Source of the DNA: Streptomyces sp. NBC_01317
Lineage (GTDB): Bacteria; Actinomycetota; Actinomycetes; Streptomycetales; Streptomycetaceae
DNA length: 64,000 bases
Direction: 5' to 3'
Assembly (NCBI RefSeq): GCF_035961655.1
Contig: NZ_CP108393.1
Span: 3,145,501 to 3,209,500 of the forward strand
The notes under the pieces were generated by a model that had not been told where the DNA came from, did not search any database, and was given only the letters and a program-made list of their open reading frames with translations. Of the stretch, positions 16,049-25,735 are shown piece by piece; the first letter of the stretch is position 1; every line of letters begins with the position of its first letter. Made by a program: the position numbers and the translations under genes.

Positions 16049-16197
16049 GGAACACCCTCCCGGTTAACGACGGTTCACCGAGATCATAAAGGCCCGGCAT
16101 TTGATGGCGGAAAGTCCCGTACAACTCTTTTCTTGATCGGCTGGTCTGGATTGGTGAGCACACAGAAAGTACTCGTGGAGTCACAGGGGGAAAATTC

Positions 16198-16725
16198 ATG
16201 CGTAAATCTCGTCGTGCGGCCATGGCAGCGGCCCTGACCGTCCTCGCCGTCGGGGCAACGACCACCGCCCTCGCCCAGCCCGCCGGCGCCGCACCGGCCG
16301 CCGCCGCGGCCCAGGCCGCGTACAACGGGGTCTGTGGCACCGGCTACAAGGTCGTGAACTCGGCGGACATCGGCACACAGGGCACGGTGTACCTGACGTA
16401 CAACGCCAAGAGCGGATACAACTGCGCGGTGACGATCCGCAAGACCAGCGGCTCGCCGGTGTACGTCTTCACCTCGGTGTCCGTTCCGGACACCTACGAG
16501 TCCGGCTCCGACGCCGGCGACTACCGGTCGTACGCCGGACCCGTCTACGTCTACGGAAAGGGCTACTGCGTCGACTGGGCCGGTGGCATCGCCAACCAGG
16601 GAGTGTGGACCTACGGCTCGAACTGCGGCGCGCGGGTGGCCACCCGGGTGACGAAGACCGACGGGAAGTCCGTGCGGTCGACGGTCGCCGAGCCGAGCGC
16701 GGCGGTTGCGGGCGGTACGCGCTGA
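16198..16725 (+). CDS. Secreted spore-associated protein A (SapA)-like protein
   Basis: The product is 175 residues. A signal peptide (MRKSRRAAMAAALTVLAVGA) ends near AGAA. The mature part starts AAYNGVCGTGYKVV and contains GTVYLTYNAKSGYNCAVTIRK and four or more cysteines. That pattern matches the SapA family of Streptomyces spore-coat-associated secreted proteins. The exact role is unknown even for SapA. GGGGGAAAA precedes the ATG. It converges on the adenylate cyclase gene. Confidence 0.75.
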   Translation: MRKSRRAAMAAALTVLAVGATTTALAQPAGAAPAAAAAQAAYNGVCGTGYKVVNSADIGTQGTVYLTYNAKSGYNCAVTIRKTSGSPVYVFTSVSVPDTYESGSDAGDYRSYAGPVYVYGKGYCVDWAGGIANQGVWTYGSNCGARVATRVTKTDGKSVRSTVAEPSAAVAGGTR

Positions 16726-16737
16726 CGCGGTGGGCTC

Positions 16738-16816
16738 CGCCCGCTGAGGCGTGTGGGCGTCGCCCGCTGAGACGTATGCGCGGCGCCCGCTGAGGCTCAT
16801 GCGCGCCGCCCGCTGA
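16738..16816. repeat. 23-bp tandem repeat, four copies
   Basis: CGCCCGCTGA recurs at exactly 23-bp spacing (16738, 16761, 16784, 16807) with similar filler such as GRCGTRTGCGC. It lies directly after the SapA-like stop codon, before the shared terminator. Confidence 0.8.
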
Positions 16817-16853
16817 CCCACCCGGGCGGCATCCGCCGCATCCGCTGATACAC

Positions 16854-16886
16854 CGGCCGGTCCTCGCGTGCACCGGGGACCGGCCG
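16854..16886. terminator. Bidirectional terminator between the SapA-like gene and cya
   Basis: A perfect 10-bp stem CGGCCGGTCC with its complement and a 13-nt loop, 2 nt from the cya stop codon. It serves two convergent genes. Confidence 0.75.
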
Positions 16887-16888
16887 AC

Positions 16889-18049
16889 TCAGGTCGTACG
16901 GCGGGCCAGCAGCCAGGGTTCGACCACGCCGAGCCCGCGGACGGGCCGCTGCCACATCGGCCGGAGCCCGAAGCGGTACGAGGGGGTCTCGCGCCCCTCC
17001 TTTGCCGCCTCGGCGGCGGCCTCGGCGGCGCCGGCCTCGGAGGCGGGGGCCTCGCCCGTACGGATCAGGTCCTCCGCGAAGGCGCCGTCGACCAGGACCG
17101 TGTCCTTGGGAGCTATCGACGTGAGGCGGCTCGCGAGGTTCACGGTCGTACCGAAGACGTCACCCATGCGGGTGGTGACCGTGCCGAACGCGATCCCGAC
17201 GCGCAGCGCCGGCATCGTCTCGTCATGGGTCATCGTCTCGATGAGGCGCAACGCGATCTCGGCGGCGGTGCCGGCGTCGTCCGCCGCGAACAGCACTTCG
17301 TCGCCGAGCGTCTTGATCAGCCGGCCCCCGTGCGCGGCGACGAGGTCGGCGGAGGTCGTCTCGAACGCCTCCACCAGCTCGCCCAGCTCCTCCTCCTCCA
17401 GCCGGCGGGTCAACCGGGTGAACCCGACGAGGTCGGCGAACCCGACGGCGAGGCGCCGGTCGACCATCTCGTCGTCGTCGGCGGCCTGGACGACGCGCCC
17501 CGTGGCGGCGGCGAGCTGGCGGCGCCACACGTAGACAAGGAACTCCTCCAGCTCGGGCAGGAGCAGCTCCACCAGGGGGTACGTGACCTCGGTCCGCGTC
17601 ATCCCCGGCTCCGGCGGCTCCGTGAGCCCCTCCAGGAACGAGTCGATCTGCCACTCCGCGAGGCGGGCGGTCGTCTGTCCGGTGGACCTGGCCACCTGGA
17701 TCGCCATGGGCTCGCTGAGCAGCCCCGCCTCCACGAGCCCGGCGAGGCGGCGCAGCGCGAGGACGTCGGCCTCGGTGAGGGCCTTGGCCTGCCCGATGTC
17801 GGCGAAGCCCATGGCACGCCAGAAGCGGGAGGCGAGGTCCATGGAGACGCCGGCGGTCCTGGCGGCCTGGAAGGGGGTGTAGCGGCGGTCCGCGCCGAGG
17901 ATGAGCTGCTCCAGCCGGATGGCGAGCGGGTCGTCGGTCGGTTCGGCCGTGTGGTCCACGATGTGGTGGGGCGTGGAGTGGGGGGAGGGGGGGTTGTCGG
18001 GCTGTGGCGGTTGCGCGTCTGCTCCGCCCCCCGCGTCGTCGACGGTCAC
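16889..18049 (-). CDS. cya: Adenylate cyclase, class III
   Basis: The product is 386 residues, soluble. The N-terminal ~190 residues are an autoinhibitory/regulatory module of the type seen in actinobacterial pH-sensing cyclases. The C-terminal catalytic domain starts at about 200 with FADLVGFTRLTRRLEEEELG and GGRLIKTLGDEVLFA, which contain the metal-binding Asp residues and the substrate-specifying Lys. It makes cAMP from ATP; in Streptomyces cAMP affects germination and antibiotic production. Start is GTG 18049 with GGAGG 6 nt upstream. Position and neighbours match S. coelicolor cya from memory. Confidence 0.9.
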   Translation of the reverse strand: MTVDDAGGGADAQPPQPDNPPSPHSTPHHIVDHTAEPTDDPLAIRLEQLILGADRRYTPFQAARTAGVSMDLASRFWRAMGFADIGQAKALTEADVLALRRLAGLVEAGLLSEPMAIQVARSTGQTTARLAEWQIDSFLEGLTEPPEPGMTRTEVTYPLVELLLPELEEFLVYVWRRQLAAATGRVVQAADDDEMVDRRLAVGFADLVGFTRLTRRLEEEELGELVEAFETTSADLVAAHGGRLIKTLGDEVLFAADDAGTAAEIALRLIETMTHDETMPALRVGIAFGTVTTRMGDVFGTTVNLASRLTSIAPKDTVLVDGAFAEDLIRTGEAPASEAGAAEAAAEAAKEGRETPSYRFGLRPMWQRPVRGLGVVEPWLLARRTT

Positions 18050-18215
18050 CAGCCGCCTCCTGCCCGTTCCCTGCGCACAGTCCTGCCGATCTGTCGTGGA
18101 TCGGGCTCAACGATACGACAGGTGTGCGCTGGCTCACGTCCACGGGGCGGGTCGGCGTGGTCTTGGCCTTTGTCCGGGTGCGTCTGCCCGGTGCGGGCGG
18201 GTGCGGCTTACTGAT

Positions 18216-18631
18216 TGTCCTCAATCGCCGGACGGGCTTGGTTGTGCCCGCTGCGGGCCGGTTGCGTATGCGCGGGTTGTTGCCGGGGGCCGGGCAGGGG
18301 TCGTGTCCTGCACTGCATGTTTTACGTCGCGTTCGGCGGGTCGTTCAGTTCACCGGAGCCACGCGACACAAAACACGCTCTACGTTCCGGACACGACCCC
18401 TGCCCGTCCCCCTTCCACGCCCGCGTTCAAGACAACCCCCGGTCCGTCCGGCGCTGGAGGAGACCGGTGCGCGGCACTTCAAGCCCGTCCGGCGATTGAG
18501 GACATCCTTGACCCGCACCCGCGGACCGCGCAGGGGCACAATCCAGCCCGTCCGGCACTTGAGGACATCGGTAAGCCGCGCTCGCGCACCGCGCAGAGGC
18601 CAAAATCCAGCCCGTCCGGCGATTGAGGACA
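18216..18631. repeat. Composite repeat island 2 (between birA and cya)
   Basis: One reverse 21-bp repeat (18216), a type 1 hairpin (18285-18412), a degenerate forward copy (about 18444), then forward copies at 18484, 18547 and 18611. There is no type 2 hairpin. The layout again has reverse copies left of the hairpin and forward copies right of it. The adjoining bases 18050-18215 hold only the cya promoter region. Confidence 0.85.
18285..18412. repeat. Long hairpin element, type 1 copy B
   Basis: 128 nt with the same outer arms as copies A and C and the same core ends, but the loop interior differs (GGCGGGTCGTTCAG in place of the small inner hairpin of copy A). The arms and core ends are therefore conserved more than the loop. 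Confidence 0.85.
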
Positions 18632-18656
18632 ATCAGTAAGCGCAACCAAAAACCGG

Positions 18657-19505
18657 TCACCGCAGGTGCACCACGTCACCCGCGCCCACCGGGTACTGGA
18701 CCCCCGACTCCGTCGCCAGGACAAGGCGCCCGTCCCCGTCGATCGCCACCGCCTCGCCCACAAGTTCCCGCGCCCCCGGCAGCACCGCCCGCACCGTCCG
18801 CCCCAGCGTCGCGCACCCCGCCGCGTACGCCTCCTGGAGGCCCGACGCCGCCGGGTCGCCGTCCGCCTCGCGCCAGTCCACGTACCACTGCTCCAGTGAC
18901 CGGAGGACAGAACGCAGCAGCGTGTCCCGGTCCAGGGACACCGCTTCCGCCAGCGCCAGCGACCCCGCGGTCGGGACCGGAAGCTCCGTGGCGCGCAGCG
19001 ACACGTTCAGGCCGATACCGACGACCACCGCGTCGTCCCCCGTACGCTCCGCCAGGATCCCGCCCGCCTTGCGCTCCTCGCCGTCCACCGTCACCAGCAG
19101 GTCGTTCGGCCACTTCAGGGCCGTGTCGACGCCCGCCGACCGCGCCACCGCCGTCGCCACGGCCACGCCGGTGAGCAGCGGCAGCCACCCCCACCGGTGG
19201 ACGGGCACGTTGTCGCCCGGCGTGAGGAGTACGGAGAAGAAGAGCCCCGAGCGCGCCGGCGCCGACCACCGCCGGTCCATCCGCCCCCGCCCCGCCGTCT
19301 GCTCCTCGGCCACGAGGACGGCGCCTTCGGCGCGCGAAGACGCCGAGTCCGCGAGGTCCGAGTTGGTCGAGCCGGTCGTCGTGACGACGTCCAAGGACGT
19401 CCACAGGCCACCCGGCCGGATGAGCCCGCGCCGCAGCGCCCGTGCGTTCAGCGGCGGCCGCTCCAGGTCGGACCAGCGGCTGTGTGGGGTTTCGGGATCG
19501 GTCAT
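18657..19505 (-). CDS. birA: Biotin--[acetyl-CoA-carboxylase] ligase
   Basis: The product is 282 residues, monofunctional (no N-terminal DNA-binding domain). It attaches biotin to the lysine of the acyl-CoA carboxylase alpha subunit encoded nearby. Motifs are TTGSTNSDLA (about 48), the biotinyl-AMP loop GRGRMDRRW (about 82), KWPNDLLV (about 135) and KAGGILAE. ATG 19505 is chosen because TAGGGT lies 7 nt upstream (leaderless). It is divergent from the carboxylase beta subunit gene, 132 bp apart. Confidence 0.93.
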   Translation of the reverse strand: MTDPETPHSRWSDLERPPLNARALRRGLIRPGGLWTSLDVVTTTGSTNSDLADSASSRAEGAVLVAEEQTAGRGRMDRRWSAPARSGLFFSVLLTPGDNVPVHRWGWLPLLTGVAVATAVARSAGVDTALKWPNDLLVTVDGEERKAGGILAERTGDDAVVVGIGLNVSLRATELPVPTAGSLALAEAVSLDRDTLLRSVLRSLEQWYVDWREADGDPAASGLQEAYAAGCATLGRTVRAVLPGARELVGEAVAIDGDGRLVLATESGVQYPVGAGDVVHLR

Positions 19506-19637
19506 GCGAGCCACCCTAGATGTGGCAAACACCGCACTGCCGAACCGTATCCGCGCCGATACGCTACGGATCAGTAGCCAGCAGCCAGCAAGGCGGAAAG
19601 ACCACCGCACCCGCAACCCGCAGGGAGCCGCATCCCG

Positions 19638-21224
19638 ATGTCCGAGCCCGAAACCGCCCACACCACCGCGGGCAAGATCGCGGACCTCCAGCACCGTATC
19701 GAGGAAGCCACCCACGCGGGCTCCGCGCGGGCCGTGGAGAAGCAGCACGCCAAGGGCAAGCTGACGGCCCGTGAACGGATCGGCCTGCTGCTGGACGAGG
19801 GCTCGTTCGTCGAGCTGGACGAGTTCGCCCGGCACCGCTCGACCGCCTTCGGCATCGAGAAGAACCGCCCGTACGGCGACGGCGTGGTGACCGGCTACGG
19901 CACGGTCGAGGGCCGCCCGGTCTGCGTCTACTCGCAGGACTTCACGATCTTCGGCGGCTCGCTCGGCGAGGTGTACGGCGAGAAGATCGTGAAGGTCATG
20001 GACTTCGCGCTGAAGACCGGCTGCCCGGTCATCGGCATCAACGACGGTGGCGGCGCCCGGATCCAGGAGGGCGTGGTGGCCCTCGGCCTCTTCGCCGAGA
20101 TCTTCCGGCGCAACGTGCACGCCTCCGGAGTGGTCCCGCAGATCAGCCTGATCGTCGGCCCCTGCGCGGGCGGCGCCGTCTACTCGCCCGCCATCACGGA
20201 CTTCACGGTGATGGTGGACCAGACGTCCCACATGTTCATCACGGGCCCCGACGTCATCAAGACGGTGACCGGCGAGGACGTCGGCTTCGAGGAGCTGGGC
20301 GGAGCCCGTACGCACAACACCACGTCCGGCGTGGCGCATCACATGGCGGGGGACGAGAAGGACGCCATCGAATACGTCAAGTCCCTGCTCTCGTACCTCC
20401 CTTCCAACAATCTCTCCGAGCCGCCCGCCTTCCCCGAGCAGGCCGCGCTGGAGACGACCGACGAGGACCGCGAGCTCGACACGCTGATCCCGGACTCCGC
20501 GAACCAGCCGTACGACATGCACCGCGTGGTCGAGCACGTGCTGGACGACGGTGAATTCCTGGAGACCCAGGCGCTGTTCGCGCCGAACATCCTCACCGGC
20601 TTCGGCCGGGTCGAGGGGTATCCGGTGGGGATCGTCGCCAACCAGCCGATGCAGTTCGCCGGTTGTCTGGACATCAACGCCTCGGAGAAGGCGGCCCGGT
20701 TCGTCCGTACGTGTGACGCCTTCAACGTCCCGGTGCTGACGTTCGTGGACGTGCCTGGCTTCCTGCCCGGTGTCGACCAGGAGTACGGCGGCATCATCCG
20801 GCGCGGCGCGAAACTGATCTACGCGTACGCGGAGGCCACCGTCCCGCTGATCACGGTGATCACCCGCAAGGCGTTCGGCGGCGCGTACGACGTGATGGGC
20901 TCCAAGCACCTCGGCGCGGACCTCAACCTGGCCTGGCCGACGGCCCAGATCGCGGTGATGGGCGCGCAGGGCGCGGTGAACATCCTGCACCGCCGTACGA
21001 TCGCGGCGGCCGGCGACGAGGCCGCGCAGGACGCCGCCAGGGCCGGACTGATCCAGGAGTACGAGGACGCGCTGCTCAATCCGTACGTGGCGGCCGAGCG
21101 CGGGTACGTCGACGCGGTGATCATGCCCTCGGACACCCGGGCGCACCTGGTGAAGGGCCTGCGTCAACTCCGTACGAAGCGGGAAAGCCTGCCTCCTAAG
21201 AAGCACGGCAACATCCCGCTCTAG
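19638..21224 (+). CDS. pccB: Acyl-CoA (propionyl/acetyl) carboxylase beta subunit
   Basis: The product is 528 residues, full length for the carboxyltransferase subunit. It transfers carboxyl from biotin to acyl-CoA, giving methylmalonyl- or malonyl-CoA for fatty acid and polyketide synthesis. Oxyanion-hole glycine motifs are [11 protein letters not shown] (about 135) and [11 protein letters not shown] (about 415). GGGAG precedes the ATG. It is followed by the epsilon subunit gene, and birA lies upstream in the opposite direction. Substrate preference (propionyl versus acetyl) cannot be settled from sequence by eye; the symbol follows the S. coelicolor locus. Confidence 0.9.
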   Translation: MSEPETAHTTAGKIADLQHRIEEATHAGSARAVEKQHAKGKLTARERIGLLLDEGSFVELDEFARHRSTAFGIEKNRPYGDGVVTGYGTVEGRPVCVYSQDFTIFGGSLGEVYGEKIVKVMDFALKTGCPVIGINDGGGARIQEGVVALGLFAEIFRRNVHASGVVPQISLIVGPCAGGAVYSPAITDFTVMVDQTSHMFITGPDVIKTVTGEDVGFEELGGARTHNTTSGVAHHMAGDEKDAIEYVKSLLSYLPSNNLSEPPAFPEQAALETTDEDRELDTLIPDSANQPYDMHRVVEHVLDDGEFLETQALFAPNILTGFGRVEGYPVGIVANQPMQFAGCLDINASEKAARFVRTCDAFNVPVLTFVDVPGFLPGVDQEYGGIIRRGAKLIYAYAEATVPLITVITRKAFGGAYDVMGSKHLGADLNLAWPTAQIAVMGAQGAVNILHRRTIAAAGDEAAQDAARAGLIQEYEDALLNPYVAAERGYVDAVIMPSDTRAHLVKGLRQLRTKRESLPPKKHGNIPL

Positions 21225-21265
21225 ACGGCCCGTACGGCAGGCAGGAGACAGGCAGGAAAGGGGAC

Positions 21266-21487
21266 ATGGCCATGATCAAAGTGATACGCGGCAACCCGAC
21301 TCCGGAGGAGCTGGCCGCGGCCCTGACGGTCGTCCAGGCGCGGGTACGGGCGACGGCCGACGGCTCGGACGCCACGGCCGCCCCGCCCGAGCCGCCGGCC
21401 GCCTGGTCCGCCCCGGACCGGGTGCTCCGCGAACGGCTCCCCCAGCCGGGGCCCCGCTCCTGGGCCCGCACCTACTGGCCCGGCTGA
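21266..21487 (+). CDS. accE: Acyl-CoA carboxylase epsilon subunit
   Basis: The product is 73 residues. [21 protein letters not shown] is the family hallmark at residues about 4-24, and a Trp-rich C-terminus follows ([10 protein letters not shown]). In actinobacteria the epsilon subunit bridges and activates the alpha-beta complex. It lies 41 bp after the beta subunit gene in the same direction, with AAAGGGGAC before the ATG. Confidence 0.88.
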   Translation: MAMIKVIRGNPTPEELAAALTVVQARVRATADGSDATAAPPEPPAAWSAPDRVLRERLPQPGPRSWARTYWPG

Positions 21488-21566
21488 CGGGCGTAGTCAG
21501 CAGCGGCAGGGCGCCTGAGTACGTGTACTCAGGCGCCCCGGACGGGATCGCCGGAGGATCGGAAGC

Positions 21567-21695
21567 ATGCTGTGGTCCGACCCGAAGAACGAACCGCCCG
21601 AGGAACTGCGCGAGGGGCAGACCATGCTCCACCGCGCCGGAGTGGTCCTCGCGCTCGCGATGGTCCTGGCGATGCTCGTCCTGGGCCTGCTCTGA
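21567..21695 (+). CDS. Small single-pass membrane protein
   Basis: The product is 42 residues: a charged N-terminus ([20 protein letters not shown]) and one hydrophobic helix ([17 protein letters not shown]) running to the C-terminus. GGAGGA lies about 9 nt upstream. It fits between the epsilon subunit gene and maf, probably in the carboxylase operon. Function is unknown; the strong ribosome binding site and clean two-part layout argue that it is real. Confidence 0.6.
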   Translation: MLWSDPKNEPPEELREGQTMLHRAGVVLALAMVLAMLVLGLL

Positions 21696-21747
21696 CGTCC
21701 ATGGGCGACGTCCACAGGCCCCTCACCGCCGTCCTACCATGGCCCGC

Positions 21748-22353
21748 ATGACCGCTCCCCGCCGCAGGCTCGTGCTCGCCTCCGCCTCCCCCGCCCGCCT
21801 CTCCCTGCTCCGTCAGGCCGGGCTCGCGCCCGAGGTGATCGTCAGCGGGGTCGACGAGGACGCGCTGTCCGCCCCGGACCCCGCCGCGCTCGCGCTCCTG
21901 CTCGCCGAGGCCAAGGCCATGACCGTGGCGGCCCTCCCGGAGGCCGCCGGCGCGCTGGTCGTCGGCTGCGACTCCGTACTCGACCTGGACGACGAGGCCC
22001 TCGGCAAGCCCGCCGACGCCGAAGAGGCCACCACCCGCTGGAAGTCGATGCGCGGCCGCGAGGGCATCCTCAGGACCGGCCACTGCGTGATCGACACGGC
22101 GACCGGCCGCCGCGTGTCCGAGACCGCCTCCACCACCGTCCGCTTCGGCAGCCCGTCGGACGCCGAGATCGCCGCGTACGTCGCCTCGGGCGAGCCGCTC
22201 CATGTGGCGGGGGCCTTCACGCTGGACGGCCGTTCGGCGCCGTTCGTCGACTCGATCGACGGCAGCCACGGCAACGTGATCGGCCTCTCACTGCCCCTGC
22301 TGCGTCGGCTGCTGGCCGAGCACGGGGTTCCGATCACGGATCTCTGGGTCTGA
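21748..22353 (+). CDS. maf: Maf-family nucleotide pyrophosphatase
   Basis: The product is 201 residues. The N-terminal signature [14 protein letters not shown], then the conserved [15 protein letters not shown] and a C-terminal [16 protein letters not shown] identify a Maf/Ham1-like pyrophosphatase. It hydrolyses non-canonical or modified nucleoside triphosphates; B. subtilis Maf also affects septation. ATG 21748 is chosen over ATG 21739 because TACCAT (21735-21740) lies 7 nt upstream. Its 3' end overlaps the convergent membrane protein gene by 66 bp. Confidence 0.88.
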   Translation: MTAPRRRLVLASASPARLSLLRQAGLAPEVIVSGVDEDALSAPDPAALALLLAEAKAMTVAALPEAAGALVVGCDSVLDLDDEALGKPADAEEATTRWKSMRGREGILRTGHCVIDTATGRRVSETASTTVRFGSPSDAEIAAYVASGEPLHVAGAFTLDGRSAPFVDSIDGSHGNVIGLSLPLLRRLLAEHGVPITDLWV

Positions 22354-22734
22354 CGGGCCCACCAGCACCAGCACCAGCAGCCCCAACACCCCCATCATGA
22401 ACAGGAAGGCCGTCCACCCCACCAGCCCCACCGTCAACGCGCCGAGCACGCCGTGCACCACCGCGCAGGTGATCAGCAGGATCCGGCCGAAGCGGCCGGG
22501 GGCGCGGTTCCTGAGGGCCGTACGCACCATGGTCACCGCACACAGGACGAGGAAGAGGGCGGTCACGCCGCCCATCGCCCACGTACCGGCGGACATGGCG
22601 TCGGGGTCGAGGCCGGCCAGGGACATCCGCTGGTTGTGGACGACCGTGGCGAGCACCCCGTTGACGAAGACAAATCCGACGGCTTCCACCAGCAGCACGA
22701 TCGCGGCCACCCAGGCCACGGGTCTGCGTATCAC
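22288..22734 (-). CDS. Four-helix integral membrane protein, unknown function
   Basis: The product is 148 residues with four hydrophobic segments: [50 protein letters not shown] and [21 protein letters not shown] polar Gln-rich tail follows. GTG 22734 is preferred (GGAGAGGG just upstream); earlier in-frame starts to 22776 are possible. The tail is encoded opposite the last 66 bp of maf. Confidence 0.7.
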   Translation of the reverse strand: MIRRPVAWVAAIVLLVEAVGFVFVNGVLATVVHNQRMSLAGLDPDAMSAGTWAMGGVTALFLVLCAVTMVRTALRNRAPGRFGRILLITCAVVHGVLGALTVGLVGWTAFLFMMGVLGLLVLVLVGPSDPEIRDRNPVLGQQPTQQGQ

Positions 22735-23049
22735 GGCACCACCCTCTCCAGTTGTTACCGCCGGTACGGACGACATCGCGCACGCTACTCACCGGTAAAC
22801 GGCCGGACAAGGGCTCGGGCAGAGGCAAAGAACGATCTGCCCGTTCGTAGAGAGTCAACAAAGAAACACGATCGAGCGCGGGGCACACTGACAGAGAAAC
22901 GGACCGCACCCGACCGTTACTGTGCGGGGGAGGATCCGGGCGTACCGTGGTGCCACAAGGGAATTCGCGACTTGGGCAAGCCTCGACTCACGCTCCGTGT
23001 GGGCAAGCTCACCACTGGGGACGGGTCGAGGGGGCGTGTCGGCAGTCCC

Positions 23050-23055
23050 TAAACT
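23050..23055 (+). promoter_or_regulatory. Candidate -10 box for the carboxylase alpha gene
   Basis: TAAACT lies 26 nt before GTG 23082, at the end of a 347-bp intergenic region (22735-23081). That region is fairly AT-rich for this genome and otherwise shows no gene. No clear -35 is visible. Confidence 0.4.
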
Positions 23056-23081
23056 CAGCTTGTTCCAAGGAGGGAGCCATC

Positions 23082-24833
23082 GTGCGCAAGGTGCTCATCG
23101 CCAACCGAGGCGAAATCGCTGTCCGCGTCGCCCGTGCCTGCCGGGACGCCGGAATCGGGAGCGTAGCCGTCTACGCCGATCCGGACCGGGATGCCCTGCA
23201 TGTCCGCGCGGCCGACGAGGCGTTCGCCCTGGGCGGTGACACCCCGGCCACCAGCTATCTGGACATGGCCAAGGTGCTCGGAGCGGCGAAGGACTCGGGG
23301 GCGGACGCGGTCCACCCCGGCTACGGGTTCCTCTCCGAGAACGCGGAATTCGCCCAGGCCGTCCTCGACGCCGGGCTGACCTGGATCGGCCCGCCGCCGC
23401 AGGCCATCCGCGACCTCGGCGACAAGGTCGCCGCGCGGCACATCGCGCAGCGCGCGGGTGCCCCGCTGGTCGCGGGCACCCCCGATCCGGTCTCCGGCTC
23501 GGACGAGGTCGTGGCGTTCGCGGAGAAGAACGGGCTGCCGATCGCGATCAAGGCGGCGTTCGGCGGGGGCGGGCGCGGGCTCAAGGTCGCCCGCACGCTG
23601 GAGGAGATCCCGGAGCTGTACGACTCCGCCGTACGGGAGGCCGTCGCCGCCTTCGGGCGGGGCGAGTGCTTCGTGGAGCGGTATCTGGACAAGCCCCGGC
23701 ACGTCGAGACGCAGTGCCTGGCCGACACGCACGGCAACGTCGTGGTCGTGTCGACGCGTGACTGCTCGCTCCAGCGCCGCCACCAGAAGCTGGTCGAGGA
23801 GGCCCCGGCGCCGTTCCTGAGCGAGGCGCAGAACGCGCAGCTGTACGCCGCGTCGAAGGCCATCCTCAAGGAGGCCGGCTACGTCGGCGCGGGCACGGTC
23901 GAGTTCCTCGTCGGGGCCGACGGGACGATCTCCTTCCTGGAGGTCAACACCCGTCTCCAGGTGGAGCACCCGGTCACCGAGGAGGTCACCGGGATCGACC
24001 TGGTCCGCGAGATGTTCCGGATCGCCGACGGCGAGGCGCTGGGATACGGCGACCCGGCGGTGCGCGGTCACTCCTTCGAGTTCCGTATCAACGGCGAGGA
24101 CCCGGGCCGGGGCTTCCTGCCCGCGCCCGGTACGGTCACCACGTTCGCCCCGCCCGCCGGACCCGGTGTCCGCCTGGACGCGGGCGTCGAGTCCGGCAGC
24201 GTGATCGGCCCGGCGTGGGACTCCCTGCTCGCCAAGCTGATCATCACCGGCGCCACCCGCGAGCAGGCGCTCCAGCGCGCGGCGCGCGCGCTGGCCGAGT
24301 TCGACGTGCAGGGCATGGCCACGGCGATCCCCTTCCACCGCGCGGTGGTCGTGGACCCGGCCTTCACCGCCGACCCGTTCACGATCCACACCCGGTGGAT
24401 CGAGACGGAGTTCGTCAACACCGTCCCGGCGTTCGCCGTGCCGTCCGACGCGGACGAGGACGAGTCGGGCCGCGAGACGATCGTGGTCGAGGTGGGCGGC
24501 AAGCGCCTGGAGGTCTCGCTGCCGACCAGTCTCGGCATGACCCTCGCCCGTACGGGCCTGGCCGCCGGCGCGCGCCCCAAGCGCCGGGCTGCCAAGAAGT
24601 CAGGCCCCGCCGCCTCCGGCGACTCCCTCGCCTCCCCGATGCAGGGCACGATCGTCAAGGTCGCGGTGGAGGAGGGCCAGGAGGTCAAGGAGGGCGAGCT
24701 GATCGTCGTCCTGGAGGCCATGAAGATGGAACAGCCCCTGAACGCCCACCGCTCGGGCACGGTGAAGGGCCTGAACGCCACGGTCGGCTCCTCGGTCACC
24801 TCGGGCGCCCTGATCTGCGAGATCAAGGACTGA
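23082..24833 (+). CDS. accA2: Acyl-CoA carboxylase alpha subunit (biotin carboxylase plus BCCP)
   Basis: The product is 583 residues. The biotin carboxylase domain (about 1-450) has [14 protein letters not shown] (about 157), the ATP-grasp [17 protein letters not shown] (about 227) and [14 protein letters not shown] (about 290). The C-terminal BCCP domain has the biotinylation motif EAMKMEQ (about 547). It carboxylates its own biotin for several beta subunits, including the one upstream. AAGGAGGG lies about 7 nt before GTG 23082. The symbol follows the S. coelicolor locus from memory, where two near-identical paralogues exist. Confidence 0.92.
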   Translation: MRKVLIANRGEIAVRVARACRDAGIGSVAVYADPDRDALHVRAADEAFALGGDTPATSYLDMAKVLGAAKDSGADAVHPGYGFLSENAEFAQAVLDAGLTWIGPPPQAIRDLGDKVAARHIAQRAGAPLVAGTPDPVSGSDEVVAFAEKNGLPIAIKAAFGGGGRGLKVARTLEEIPELYDSAVREAVAAFGRGECFVERYLDKPRHVETQCLADTHGNVVVVSTRDCSLQRRHQKLVEEAPAPFLSEAQNAQLYAASKAILKEAGYVGAGTVEFLVGADGTISFLEVNTRLQVEHPVTEEVTGIDLVREMFRIADGEALGYGDPAVRGHSFEFRINGEDPGRGFLPAPGTVTTFAPPAGPGVRLDAGVESGSVIGPAWDSLLAKLIITGATREQALQRAARALAEFDVQGMATAIPFHRAVVVDPAFTADPFTIHTRWIETEFVNTVPAFAVPSDADEDESGRETIVVEVGGKRLEVSLPTSLGMTLARTGLAAGARPKRRAAKKSGPAASGDSLASPMQGTIVKVAVEEGQEVKEGELIVVLEAMKMEQPLNAHRSGTVKGLNATVGSSVTSGALICEIKD

Positions 24834-24856
24834 CACCCCCGTCACGACGCTCGCTT

Positions 24857-24888
24857 CCGCCCCCGCCGGGTGTTCCCGGCGGGGGCGG
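24857..24888 (+). terminator. Hairpin terminator of the carboxylase alpha gene
   Basis: A perfect 14-bp stem (CCGCCCCCGCCGGG with complement) and a TGTT loop, 23 nt after the stop codon. Confidence 0.9.
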
Positions 24889-24987
24889 TCTGCGTGTCCG
24901 CGAAGTGGTGCCGGGGCGGGGCGGTGGCATCCTTGGGACGACGGTGGCCGGTTTCGCGGGCCGCCGGTGGGGAGACGAGGAGTCCGC

Positions 24988-25599
24988 ATGACGGCGAGGA
25001 GTACGGCGCAGGCGCCGCCCCGGCCCATGCGCGCCGACGCGCGGCGCAACTACGAGCGGTTGTTGACGGAGGCCCGGAGCAGCTTCGCGGCGCACGGTAC
25101 GGACGCCTCGCTGGAGGACGTGGCGCGGCGGGCGGGCGTGGGCATCGGCACGCTCTACCGCCACTTCCCCACCCGGCAGGCCCTGCTCAGCGCGGTCTTC
25201 CAGGAGGCGCTGGCCTCGCTGCTGGAGCACTCGCGCGAACTGGCCGGGGCGGAGCAGCCGTGCGGCGCGCTGGTCAAGTGGCTGCGGGCGCTGATCACCC
25301 ACGCGGGTGAGTACCGCGGCCTCTCCCGCGCGCTCATGTCGGCGTCGCACGACGAGAGTTCGGCGCTGTCGGAGTGCAGCGTGCCGCTGCGGGCGGCGGG
25401 CGAGCGGCTGCTCGTACGGGCGCAGCGAGGCGGTCACGTACGGCCCGAGGTGTCGATCGACGACCTGATGCAGCTCACGAACGCGATCGCCCTGGCGGCC
25501 GAACAGTCCCCGACGGACCCGGCCCTGGCGGACCGCCTCCTGACCCTGACCCTGACGGGCCTGAAACCGACGCCGACACCAAGCCCGTCCGGCGATTGA
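24988..25599 (+). CDS. TetR-family transcriptional regulator
   Basis: The product is 203 residues. The N-terminal helix-turn-helix is ASLEDVARRAGVGIGTLYRHF (about 34-54), followed by the usual all-helical ligand/dimer domain. GAGGAG precedes ATG 24988. The stop codon and the last five codons (SPSGD) lie inside a copy of the 21-bp intergenic repeat, so the natural end of this gene has probably been altered by repeat insertion. No adjacent transporter or enzyme identifies its target. Confidence 0.88.
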   Translation: MTARSTAQAPPRPMRADARRNYERLLTEARSSFAAHGTDASLEDVARRAGVGIGTLYRHFPTRQALLSAVFQEALASLLEHSRELAGAEQPCGALVKWLRALITHAGEYRGLSRALMSASHDESSALSECSVPLRAAGERLLVRAQRGGHVRPEVSIDDLMQLTNAIALAAEQSPTDPALADRLLTLTLTGLKPTPTPSPSGD

Positions 25600-25664
25600 G
25601 GACACCACGACCCGCAGGCACCGACATTCCAAGCCCGTCCGGCGCTTGAGGACACCCACCCGCG
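25584..25664. repeat. Minimal repeat island: two 21-bp copies
   Basis: Forward copies at 25584-25604 and 25644-25664, without a long hairpin, between the convergent TetR and DeoR genes. The first overlaps the TetR stop codon. Confidence 0.85.
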
Positions 25665-25735
25665 CCACGATGGCGGGGCAGTCGCGCAACCCCGCACCCC
25701 CAACGGCGAGGCGGTCCCGGCATCCGCACCGCGCC

